From Janthinobacterium lividum (GTDB taxonomy: Bacteria > Pseudomonadota > Gammaproteobacteria > Steroidobacterales > Steroidobacteraceae): a stretch of DNA of 12,142 nucleotides. This document shows positions 6,351 through 12,142 of this stretch, piece after piece. The stretch is taken from contig CALPVO020000040.1 of the NCBI GenBank assembly GCA_943327025.2, positions 1-12,142 on the forward strand. The letters are read 5' to 3'. Numbering within the stretch: position 1 is the stretch's first letter; each line of letters begins with the position of its first letter. The translations under genes were made by a program, and so were the position numbers. The notes under the pieces were generated by a model. It was not told the DNA's origin and did no database searches. It saw only the letters and a program-made list of their open reading frames with translations.

Positions 6351-7414
6351 GGGGCAGAGCCCGTCTCACCTTGCTCCTCGAGCCACTCGCGCCACACCGC
6401 CAGCGCTACCGCAAGCACCACCGGCCCCAGAAACAGACCAATGAGGCCGAAGGCGGCCACACCGCCCAGTACACCGAACATGACCAGCAAGAAAGGAATA
6501 CGCGTAGCGCTGGAAATGACGAGCGGCCGCACGAGGTTATCCACCCAACTGACGACCAGCGCTCCCCAGAGGAACAGGGCCAGCCCCTTCCCGGTCTCAC
6601 CGGTCAGCACCAGCCACAAGGCCAGCGAACCCCAGACGAACGGCGTACCAAAGGGAATAAGCGCAATGAGCACCGTGAGTGCGCCGAGCAACAGCGGCGC
6701 CTTGAAACCCACGGCGGCGTAGCCGATACCCGCCATGACGCCTTGCGCGAGCGCCGTCAGCACCAAGCCATAAACCACCGCTCGGGTGGTGGCGCCAATG
6801 GCTTCCACATAGCCCTCCACGCGCGCACCCAACAGACCACCCGCGGCCAAGCGCACTTGACGCAGCAGGTCCTCGCCCGACAGATACAGGAAAAACAGCG
6901 CCAACACGGCGAAACCCATTTTGGCAAGGTTGCGACCGACGCCGCCCATCACCCCACCCATTTCGCCAAACAGGCGCGTGGCCATTTCCGACAGGGCGGC
7001 GCCAAGGGCGTTGGGGTCGCGCCTTACTTCGTCCAGCAGCTCGTGCAGGCGCGGACCCACCACCGGCCAACGGGAAACGCCCTCGGGCAAGGTGAGTTGG
7101 CCCTTTGCCGCGCGCGCCACGAACTCCTGCCAAGCACCACCTAACTCGCGCTGCATCGTCAGCGCCAGCCAAATGAGCGGACCGATGACGGCAGCGGCGA
7201 TAAAGAGGGTCATGAACGTGGCGGCCAGATGCCGGCTGCGAAGCAGGCGCTCCAATCGCAAAAACAACGGCCAGCTGACATAGGCGAAAATGGCCGCCCA
7301 AAGTACCGGCACCACGAATGGCGCGAGCACCAGCCACGCCAGCAACACCAGACCGCCCAACAGGGCACCCAAAATGAGGCGACGCAGCAACGGGGATGTC
7401 AGGGGATCGAGCAT
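6347..7414 (-). CDS. AI-2E family transporter (YdiK/PerM type permease)
   Basis: A 355-residue polytopic membrane protein. Hydrophobic segments lie near 13-31, 34-52, 63-85, 164-180, 211-235, 240-256, 259-271, 276-291 and 306-340, with a soluble loop around 90-160, the usual AI-2E family layout. Recognisable signatures are L-I-P-F-G-T-P-F-V-W (252-261) and W-V-D-N-L-V-R-P-L-V-I (290-300). The family is named after E. coli TqsA, reported to export autoinducer-2, but many members carry out other exchanges, so the substrate is not assigned. AGG lies 5 nt before the ATG at 7414. It is the first gene of a pair with the alpha/beta hydrolase and diverges from the H-NOX gene across 116 bp. Confidence 0.9.
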   Translation of the reverse strand: MLDPLTSPLLRRLILGALLGGLVLLAWLVLAPFVVPVLWAAIFAYVSWPLFLRLERLLRSRHLAATFMTLFIAAAVIGPLIWLALTMQRELGGAWQEFVARAAKGQLTLPEGVSRWPVVGPRLHELLDEVRRDPNALGAALSEMATRLFGEMGGVMGGVGRNLAKMGFAVLALFFLYLSGEDLLRQVRLAAGGLLGARVEGYVEAIGATTRAVVYGLVLTALAQGVMAGIGYAAVGFKAPLLLGALTVLIALIPFGTPFVWGSLALWLVLTGETGKGLALFLWGALVVSWVDNLVRPLVISSATRIPFLLVMFGVLGGVAAFGLIGLFLGPVVLAVALAVWREWLEEQGETGSAP

Positions 7415-7530
7415 GAAGGCCTGCCAGCAACACCGGGCGGCTACCCGGCAAGCGTGATGGTACCTTGTGCAGCATGACGATTCTGTTCCAGAGTCGCCGA
7501 AACTGCTGCAAAGTCGATTGAGGTCACTGC
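7415..7530. promoter_or_regulatory. Divergent spacer between the permease and H-NOX genes
   Basis: The 116-bp spacer must drive both the permease operon and the NO-sensor operon. A short inverted repeat CCGGG-N6-CCCGG lies near 7433-7454. I found no promoter with good -35 and -10 boxes on either strand, and no NsrR/NorR-type operator that I could recognise. The H-NOX ribosome binding site GAGG is at 7520-7523, 7 nt before the ATG. Confidence 0.35.
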
Positions 7531-8082
7531 ATGAAGGGCATGATATTCACCGAATTCCTGGAGATGGCGGAAAGCCGTCATTCAGCCGAATATGTCGATG
7601 CCGTCATTCAGGCGGCGGCGGTGCCGAACGACGGCGCCTATACGGCCGTGGGAACCTACCCTGCCGCCGAAATGGGCTGCCTGCTAAAGGCCTATTCGCA
7701 ACGCAGCGGCCTTGCCCCCTCGGCCATCCTGAAGTCGTTCGGAGAGCACCTTTACGGCCGCTTTCGTGAACAATACCCGGCGTTCTTCAGCACTGCACCA
7801 GAGCCGCTGGCGTTTCTGGAGAGCGTCGATGGCTATATCCACGTAGAAGTGCGCAAGCTCTACCCGGACGCGGAACTGCCCACCTTCCAATGCCATCGGC
7901 CAACTCCCGACAGCTTGGTCATGCTGTATCAGTCCAGCCGGGGTTTGGCGGACCTAGCGGAAGGGCTCATCCGCGCCTGTCTTGCCGGCGCCGGGGCCCC
8001 ACACCTACTGGAACGCGAGGACCTCTCGGGTGGTACGGGCACCATCGTTAGGTTTACTTTGCGGCCCCCTCTGCATGACTAG
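7531..8082 (+). CDS. H-NOX heme-nitric-oxide-binding sensor protein
   Basis: A 183-residue stand-alone H-NOX (HNOB) domain of standard length, starting M-K-G-M-I-F-T-E-F-L-E-M-A-E. The heme-ligand histidine is His104 in I-H-V-E-V-R-K-L-Y-P, the conserved heme-bending proline is Pro117 (E-L-P-T-F), and the Y-x-S-x-R heme-propionate motif is Tyr133-Ser135-Arg137. Nine residues after Tyr133, where O2-binding H-NOX proteins carry the distal Tyr140 (Thermoanaerobacter numbering), this one has Leu142. It should therefore bind NO and exclude O2. Its three cysteines (50, 121, 150) do not obviously form the zinc site described in some NO-responsive members. It acts in the cytosol and should inhibit or activate the kinase encoded by the overlapping next gene. 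Start supported by GAGG 7 nt upstream and by the family N-terminus. Confidence 0.93.
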   Translation: MKGMIFTEFLEMAESRHSAEYVDAVIQAAAVPNDGAYTAVGTYPAAEMGCLLKAYSQRSGLAPSAILKSFGEHLYGRFREQYPAFFSTAPEPLAFLESVDGYIHVEVRKLYPDAELPTFQCHRPTPDSLVMLYQSSRGLADLAEGLIRACLAGAGAPHLLEREDLSGGTGTIVRFTLRPPLHD

Positions 8083-10426
8083 TGAAGACGAGGCGCTTTG
8101 GGAACGGCGCCTCCACCGTGAACGGCAGGCAAGGAAGGCAGCCGAAGCCATACTGGAAGCCAAGAGCCGCGAGCTCTATCTGTCCAATGAAGCGCTTCGT
8201 AGCCTGACCGGTCGCCTCGAGGGCGAAGTGGTGGAGCGCACCCGCTCCTTGAGCCAAGCCAACACCGCCTTGCAACTCCTGCACACCACCAGTGAGGTGC
8301 TGGCGACTGCCGAGGACCCACTCAAGGCTGCAGAACAGGTGCTGTCGCAGTCCTGCACTTTGCAGGAATGGGATGGCGCCCACTACTGGCAACACCATCT
8401 GCCCACGGCAACCCTGCAATGTGCCGCGAGTTGGGCGATGAACCCCGCAGCCGATGCCTCCTGGCTGGCTGCGAGGAGCCTGGCAGACCTGCCAGCGGGC
8501 GAAGACCTGCCCGGCCGCGTGCTGTCCAGACCCGTTGCACTCCACTGGCAGGACACGGCCAACAGCGAGCACTACCCGCGGCTTGCCACTGCCGGCGTAC
8601 GCTGCGCGATTGCCGTACCGGTCATCGCCCATGGTCGTTGCGCGGGTGTGCTGGAGTTTTTATCGCGACACCGGCGCGTTGCAGATCGCTCGCTCGTCAA
8701 TACCCTCACGGAAGTCGGCGTCAAGCTGGGGTTGTTTCTGGAACGGCACGCTGCCGCGCAGGAACTGCGCCTCGCTAAAGAACAGGCCGATGCCGCCAAC
8801 CAAGCCAAGGGTCGATTTCTGGCCAACATGAGCCACGAGATCCGGACGCCCATGAACGGCATCATTGGCATGGCCGAACTGGCGCTGGACACGAACCTCG
8901 ACCGCGAACAGCGGGAATACCTCGAAATCGTGCTCAAGTCAGCCGAAGCGCTCTTGGTCATCCTCAATGACATTCTGGATTTCTCGAAGATTGACGCAGG
9001 CAAGCTGGAACTAGAGACGGTCGCTTTCACGCCCGTAACGTTGGCCGAAGAAGCACTGCGACCATTTCAGTTAAGAGCCAAACAGAAAGGCCTGCGCCTG
9101 CTGTTGAACACCGACCCCGGCATACCACCACAACTCCTCGGCGACCCGGGTCGCTTGCGGCAAGTCTTGCTGAACTTGCTGGGCAATGCGCTGAAGTTCA
9201 CGGAACGTGGCGAGGTACGGTTGCGAATTTCCATGGCACAAGCCACTCCCTTTCATCAGCGCCTGCAGTTCCAGGTCAGTGACACGGGCGCTGGCATACC
9301 ACTCGAGAAGCAAACGAGCATCTTCGAGGCGTTTCAGCAAGCGGATGCTTCGTTCACACGACTCCATGGCGGCACGGGGCTCGGCCTCTCCATTTGCCAG
9401 CGACTGGTGCGATTGATGGGCGGCGAACTGGCTGTGGAAAGCATCCCCGGCCAAGGCAGCACCTTTGCTTTTTCCGTGAATTTCGAGCTTCCGCCACAGA
9501 TTTCTGTGCCAGCGAAGGCCATGGCGCAGGACCCGGAACAGACCAAAGCACAGGCCGCGGCAACAAGAAGGCAACAACGCATGCGAATTCTGGTCGCCGA
9601 AGACAGCGAAGTGAATCAGGTGCTGGCGCTGGCGATGCTCGACAGTCTTGGCCACGAAGCGGTGGTTGCAGCGGACGGCGAAGCGGCCTTGCGCGCACTG
9701 GCCCGGGGCACCTTCGACGCCGTGCTGATGGATGTTCAGATGCCCGTCCTCAGCGGTCTGGAAGCGACCCGTCGGTTCCGTGAGACGGAGGCGGGTTCAG
9801 GCTCGCGCGTGCCTATCATTGCCATGACCGCCAACGCCATGCAGGGCGACCGAGAGGCGTGCCTGGAAGCAGGGATGGACGGTTACCTCGCCAAGCCCAT
9901 CCGGCGGCAACAACTCGCAGAAGCGCTGGACGCCGCAGCGGCAAAAACCTTTCCGCTGCCAGGCCCTTTGACTACCGGGATGGCGAGCGCATTGCCGTCA
10001 ATACCGGCTCTTCCGCTCGACACCACCGCAGGGACACCTACCGGCATCGACCTGGCAAAGGCGCTGGCGATGATGGACGGCAAAGCCCGCTATCTGGCGC
10101 GCATGGTGAAGGGTGGGCTTGACGCTTTGCCACGCGGCCTCGCCGAGGCACAACACCATCTGGCCGCCAGCGACTGGGGCGCCTTGGAGCACACAGCGCA
10201 CACCCTGAAGGGTTCGCTGGCAGCGCTGGTGGCCAAGCCCGCTGCGGGGAGCGCGCGCGCCTTGGAAGAGGCGGCGCGGCGCAATGAGCGCACTGCCGCT
10301 ACCACCGCTTTGGTGGCTCTGGAAACGCAAACGCGGGCATTGCTGCCCGCGTTGGAAGAAGCCTTGCGCCCCGGCGGGCTGGCTTGTGAAAGCCAACCCG
10401 GGGGGCCGACCGCGCCGGAGCGCTAG
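8075..10426 (+). CDS. H-NOX-associated hybrid histidine kinase (GAF-HisKA-HATPase-REC-Hpt)
   Basis: A 783-residue soluble kinase with no membrane segment. Order: charged N-terminal coiled coil (about 5-65), GAF domain (66-228, with L-P-G-R-V and A-I-A-V-P-V-I-A-H-G-R-C-A-G-V-L-E-F), HisKA with His254 in M-S-H-E-I-R-T-P-M-N-G, HATPase_c with N box Asn367/Asn371, D-T-G-A-G-I-P (403-409) and G-T-G-L-G-L (433-438), receiver domain (503-622) with Glu509/Asp510, phospho-acceptor Asp553, Thr585 and Lys607, a Pro/Thr-rich linker, and Hpt domain (655-765) with His709 in A-H-T-L-K-G-S. All catalytic and relay residues are intact. The ATG overlaps the last 8 nt of the H-NOX gene (ATGACTAG), with no clear ribosome binding site, so coupled translation is likely; the longer frame back to 7982 is inside the H-NOX gene. 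In known systems NO-bound H-NOX controls such a kinase. No response regulator lies nearby, so the output is encoded elsewhere. Confidence 0.93.
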   Translation: MTSEDEALWERRLHRERQARKAAEAILEAKSRELYLSNEALRSLTGRLEGEVVERTRSLSQANTALQLLHTTSEVLATAEDPLKAAEQVLSQSCTLQEWDGAHYWQHHLPTATLQCAASWAMNPAADASWLAARSLADLPAGEDLPGRVLSRPVALHWQDTANSEHYPRLATAGVRCAIAVPVIAHGRCAGVLEFLSRHRRVADRSLVNTLTEVGVKLGLFLERHAAAQELRLAKEQADAANQAKGRFLANMSHEIRTPMNGIIGMAELALDTNLDREQREYLEIVLKSAEALLVILNDILDFSKIDAGKLELETVAFTPVTLAEEALRPFQLRAKQKGLRLLLNTDPGIPPQLLGDPGRLRQVLLNLLGNALKFTERGEVRLRISMAQATPFHQRLQFQVSDTGAGIPLEKQTSIFEAFQQADASFTRLHGGTGLGLSICQRLVRLMGGELAVESIPGQGSTFAFSVNFELPPQISVPAKAMAQDPEQTKAQAAATRRQQRMRILVAEDSEVNQVLALAMLDSLGHEAVVAADGEAALRALARGTFDAVLMDVQMPVLSGLEATRRFRETEAGSGSRVPIIAMTANAMQGDREACLEAGMDGYLAKPIRRQQLAEALDAAAAKTFPLPGPLTTGMASALPSIPALPLDTTAGTPTGIDLAKALAMMDGKARYLARMVKGGLDALPRGLAEAQHHLAASDWGALEHTAHTLKGSLAALVAKPAAGSARALEEAARRNERTAATTALVALETQTRALLPALEEALRPGGLACESQPGGPTAPER

Positions 10427-10435
10427 CCCCCCGGG
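10397..10435 (+). terminator. Hairpin spanning the kinase stop codon
   Basis: A perfect 10-bp inverted repeat, CCCGGGGGGC (10397-10406) with GCCCCCCGGG (10426-10435), around a 19-nt loop. The left arm lies within the last codons of the kinase and the right arm begins on the G of its TAG stop. No T-run follows, so it is either a weak, factor-assisted end of transcription between convergent genes or a 3' stabilising structure. Confidence 0.5.
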
Positions 10436-10448
10436 CGACCGTTAGGCA

Positions 10449-10895
10449 TCACGTGCAGCCAGGATCGCCATCCTTGAAGGAGACGGTCAGCTCCGGCTGG
10501 CCTTCGGCAGGCATTTGAATGTCACGCTCGCAAATGGACGGACCGGATGCCAAGCGAACCTTGAACTCCCAGATGCCAGTCCCGAGCGGACGGGAAGACT
10601 GCGCCTCACCGGCACAAGCGACTTCGCCCTCCTTGACCTGCTTCATGTCGATTTCTGTGTAGAACATGGCCGTCGCCGACATGCTGCCCTGGCCGGGCGC
10701 AAGATTCTTGGGCGTCGCCTGCACCGACACGTGTTCGCACGCACCGTCCTGAGTGACGGAGTCGATCTTGAATTGGGCGTGGATGAGCTTGTCGTCGCCA
10801 CCCGAGCCGCCGCCACAAGCACCCAGCATGAGCGCAGCCGCCACAGCCGCCGTACCGAACACGGCCTTACGGGCCAGCGAAAGCGAAATCTGCAT
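10449..10895 (-). CDS. Small Cys-containing lipoprotein of unknown function
   Basis: A 148-residue predicted lipoprotein. The signal peptide has Arg9-Lys10, a hydrophobic A-V-F-G-T-A-A-V-A-A-A-L-M stretch and the lipobox L-G-A-C with lipidated Cys27, followed by a flexible G-G-G-S-G-G linker. The mature part has four further cysteines, in G-A-C-E, V-A-C-A, S-I-C-E and the C-terminal P-G-C-T, enough for two disulfides, and looks mainly beta-stranded. I do not recognise the family. There is no Asp at position +2 of the lipobox, so outer-membrane sorting is likely if Lol rules apply. The start at 10895 is set by AGGGGGA 6 nt upstream and the signal peptide; the frame is open to 11150 without support. 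It converges with the kinase gene 22 bp away. Confidence 0.85.
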   Translation of the reverse strand: MQISLSLARKAVFGTAAVAAALMLGACGGGSGGDDKLIHAQFKIDSVTQDGACEHVSVQATPKNLAPGQGSMSATAMFYTEIDMKQVKEGEVACAGEAQSSRPLGTGIWEFKVRLASGPSICERDIQMPAEGQPELTVSFKDGDPGCT

Positions 10896-10900
10896 GAGTA

Positions 10901-10907
10901 TCCCCCT
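10901..10907 (-). promoter_or_regulatory. Ribosome binding site of the lipoprotein
   Basis: AGGGGGA on the minus strand ends 5 nt before the ATG at 10895, fixing this start over the open frame that continues upstream. Confidence 0.6.
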
Positions 10908-10994
10908 GAAAAAACAGCACAAGGCCAAGTAATGCTCGGCAGCGGTAGGCTTAAAGACCAGCCAATGCCGTTCGATGAATTCTAGCAGCAAGCC

Positions 10995-11033
10995 TGAACG
11001 AAACGCGCCCGACAGCGCTAACTGCCGGGCGCG
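10995..11033 (-). terminator. Terminator hairpin after the methyltransferase gene
   Basis: On the minus strand 11033-11022 pairs with 11015-11004 around a 6-nt loop: a 12-bp stem with one G-U wobble and no other mismatch, mostly G and C. It is followed by TTTCGTTCA (11003-10995), a modest T-rich tail. It lies about 150 nt beyond the methyltransferase stop and ahead of the lipoprotein gene, so it insulates the two. Confidence 0.6.
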
Positions 11034-11180
11034 GCGCAAAGGCGCGTCTGCTCGTCTTCCCCCCTCGGAGCCCATCCTGCGTGGAATGGGACCCTTCCTT
11101 TGAGGTGAGTTTTCGCCGATTTTCGGAACCAGGTCAATCCTGCACTGCAAAACAAAACACCGGCGGAACCCTCGCTTGCA

Positions 11181-11777
11181 TCACTTCCAAGGGGTTTCCA
11201 ATTCCCACAGCAACGGTGCGTAACTGCGCAAGGCATAAACACCAAAGCCCAGATGCCGAAAATGCCGGCGCAAGCGTCGCTCGTACCAATCACGCGGACG
11301 CAAGTGGACCCCACGATCTGTACGCGAGGTATCCGCGTTGTTTTTCCAGTCCCCGGCGGTGAGCACGCTGAAATACAGCAAGCCGCGCGACAGTTGCGCC
11401 AGCGAAGTAATGGCCCGCGCCGCTTCGCGGTCGGGCAGGTATTGCAGCACGTCGTGGCAGACCACGAGATCGAAGCCCTTGGTGTCGGTATAGCCCGGAA
11501 GGCTGCCTTGCACCCAGCCATACTTGCGGCACAAATACTCGCTAACCTCGAGCCCCACGTATTCCGCGCCCTTGAACTGCCGCCGCAACGGCGTGCGCAA
11601 CCAGCCCACGCCGCAACCGGCGTCTAGCAGGCGCTTCACGCGGAAGCCACAGTAGTGCGCCACGCCACCGATAAGCGCTGCGAGCCGCGCCTGATCCTCC
11701 CGCGTGGCCACGCGCGTGGCCGGATTGGCGTAATAGCGCTTGAAGAAAGCAGCATCGAAACGGTCATTGGCGATCAT
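11181..11777 (-). CDS. Class I SAM-dependent methyltransferase
   Basis: A 198-residue protein with the Rossmann-type methyltransferase motifs. Motif I is R-L-L-D-A-G-C-G-V-G-W-L-R (49-61). Motif II acidic residue is in Y-V-G-L-E-V-S-E (73-80), and the post-motif F-D-L-V-V-C-H-D-V-L-Q-Y-L-P is at 102-115, followed by G-L-L-Y-F-S-V (132-138). An N-terminal helical stretch with F-F-K-R-Y-Y (11-16) precedes the fold. Soluble; the substrate is unknown. The start at 11777 (MIANDRF) is preferred: it begins where the conserved part begins and leaves room for a promoter. An in-frame ATG at 11828 would add 17 residues and leave only 14 bp to the divergent gene, with no ribosome binding site. Even at 11777 the site is weak (AGG about 9 nt upstream). 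Confidence 0.85.
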   Translation of the reverse strand: MIANDRFDAAFFKRYYANPATRVATREDQARLAALIGGVAHYCGFRVKRLLDAGCGVGWLRTPLRRQFKGAEYVGLEVSEYLCRKYGWVQGSLPGYTDTKGFDLVVCHDVLQYLPDREAARAITSLAQLSRGLLYFSVLTAGDWKNNADTSRTDRGVHLRPRDWYERRLRRHFRHLGFGVYALRSYAPLLWELETPWK

Positions 11778-11842
11778 GCGGTGGGGCCTGCTCTGCGTTC
11801 CGGGCAACACTGCCTTCGGGGCCGCCATGCTAACGTGGTGCC

Positions 11843-12142
11843 ATGAAGCTGCGCACTGGTTCGTTACTGATTCCTTTGCTGCTAGGCACTCTGGCACTGG
11901 CGGCGGTGGCCAACGCGTCCCCGCGCGACAATCCGCCGGACATTCCGCTGGACATGCCACCGGACATGCCACCGGACAGGCCACCCGCTCCGGCCGCAGT
12001 GCCTGCGTCAGTCACGGCGCCACCTGCGATGCCGGCACCCTCAAGCGGCAGCACAGTCGTAGAAGACGTGGTCAGTGGCCCCTTCAAAGATCTGAACTTG
12101 GTGAAGAAGGACATTCCACCCGTGTTGGTGGACTTGCATGGA
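11843..12142 (+). CDS. Secreted Pro/Asp-rich protein (5' part, runs off the window)
   Basis: An ATG at 11843 opens a frame with no stop to the window end: 100 codons, 3' end missing. A signal peptide is clear: Lys2 and Arg4, then L-L-I-P-L-L-L-G-T-L-A-L-A-A-V-A-N-A, likely cut after Ala25. The next part is low-complexity: P-P-D-x repeats (31-46), then an Ala/Pro/Ser-rich stretch to about 73. A more ordered segment begins V-V-E-D-V-V-S-G-P-F-K-D-L-N-L-V-K-K-D-I-P-P-V-L (74-97, split here only by hyphens). I do not recognise the family with certainty; similar export signal plus Pro-rich linker proteins are common in Xanthomonadaceae. The ribosome binding site (GGTG, 2-5 nt upstream) is poor. 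It diverges from the methyltransferase gene. Confidence 0.75.
   Translation, partial: MKLRTGSLLIPLLLGTLALAAVANASPRDNPPDIPLDMPPDMPPDRPPAPAAVPASVTAPPAMPAPSSGSTVVEDVVSGPFKDLNLVKKDIPPVLVDLHG
11933..11980 (+). repeat. Four 12-bp tandem repeats encoding Pro-Pro-Asp-x
   Basis: Four in-frame 12-bp units read PPDI, PLDM, PPDM and PPDR. Units 2 and 3 are nearly identical in DNA (CCACCGGACATG in unit 3, one base of the second codon pair and one third position changed in unit 2), and unit 4 differs from unit 3 at one base. A partial fifth unit, Pro-Pro, follows. The repeats lie just after the signal peptide of the secreted protein and keep the frame in whole-codon steps, so copy number could vary without a frameshift. 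Confidence 0.8.

Larger units (their letters stand above)
10896..11180. other. Non-coding spacer between the lipoprotein and methyltransferase genes
   Basis: 285 bp with no credible gene in any frame. It holds the lipoprotein ribosome binding site, a methyltransferase terminator hairpin at 11004-11033, and a more AT-rich part (about 11101-11160). The lipoprotein promoter should lie between the hairpin and 10907, but I see no clear -35/-10 pair. Confidence 0.6.

Noticed and set aside
6371..7144. 257-codon plus-strand open frame opposite the permease
   Set aside because: It is rich in Gln, His and Arg without domain motifs and is the antisense shadow of a well-supported membrane protein.
7982..8074. 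31-residue extension of the histidine kinase
   Set aside because: It lies entirely within the H-NOX coding sequence in another frame; the 8-nt overlap start at 8075 is the natural coupled start.
11066..11092. Short inverted repeat CCCAT...ATGGG
   Set aside because: Only five uninterrupted pairs with a large loop and no T-tract; not distinguishable from chance.
11018..11521. 167-codon minus-strand frame overlapping the methyltransferase
   Set aside because: It is an out-of-frame reading of the methyltransferase and the terminator region, rich in Cys, Arg and Trp with no motifs.
11778..11828. Upstream ATG (11828) for the methyltransferase
   Set aside because: No ribosome binding site, 14 bp from the divergent start, and the added 17 residues look unlike a conserved N-terminus. 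Kept only as an alternative.

Overview
This is a GC-rich chromosomal stretch from a Gram-negative bacterium, most likely a gammaproteobacterium of the Lysobacterales/Xanthomonadaceae type. That placement is inferred from three things: a REP-like palindrome of the GTGGGAGCGAGC...GCTCGCGA kind between convergent genes, a signal-peptide-bearing oligopeptidase B, and an orphan MalM-like periplasmic protein. No sequence was compared against a database. I see no rRNA, tRNA, CRISPR array, transposase or phage gene. Genes are densely packed, often with overlapping ends, and coding covers nearly everything.

Layout, left to right. (1) The 3' end of a molybdenum hydroxylase large subunit (plus strand) runs in from the left edge. 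(2) A 144-bp convergent spacer is full of palindromes. (3) On the minus strand come a beta-class glutathione S-transferase and, upstream of it, an oligopeptidase B with an export signal. (4) Divergent from the peptidase is a MalM-like secreted protein on the plus strand. Its stop codon interlocks with that of a convergent minus-strand pair: a KTSC-domain small protein followed by a membrane protein of the MprF-flippase/YbhN (LPG_synthase_TM) family, joined by a TAGTG stop/start overlap. (5) A strong minus-strand intrinsic terminator separates that pair from a second minus-strand operon, an AI-2E-family permease followed by an alpha/beta hydrolase with an ATGA overlap. (6) Divergent from the permease is the most interesting locus: an H-NOX heme nitric-oxide sensor gene overlapping by 8 nt a soluble hybrid histidine kinase with GAF, HisKA, HATPase, receiver and Hpt domains. 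(7) On the minus strand, convergent with the kinase, is a small lipoprotein; upstream of that is a SAM-dependent methyltransferase with its own terminator hairpin. (8) At the right edge a secreted Pro/Asp-rich protein begins on the plus strand and runs out of the window; its N-terminus contains 12-bp tandem repeats.

How the genes work together: the H-NOX/kinase pair should form a cytosolic NO-responsive phosphorelay. The H-NOX has the heme-ligand His104 and the Y-x-S-x-R motif, and a leucine where O2-binding H-NOX proteins have the distal tyrosine, so NO selectivity is predicted. The kinase carries every relay station from His to Asp to His, but no output response regulator is encoded in the window, so the target must be elsewhere. 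The remaining genes look like ordinary housekeeping, envelope and detoxification functions with no single shared pathway.
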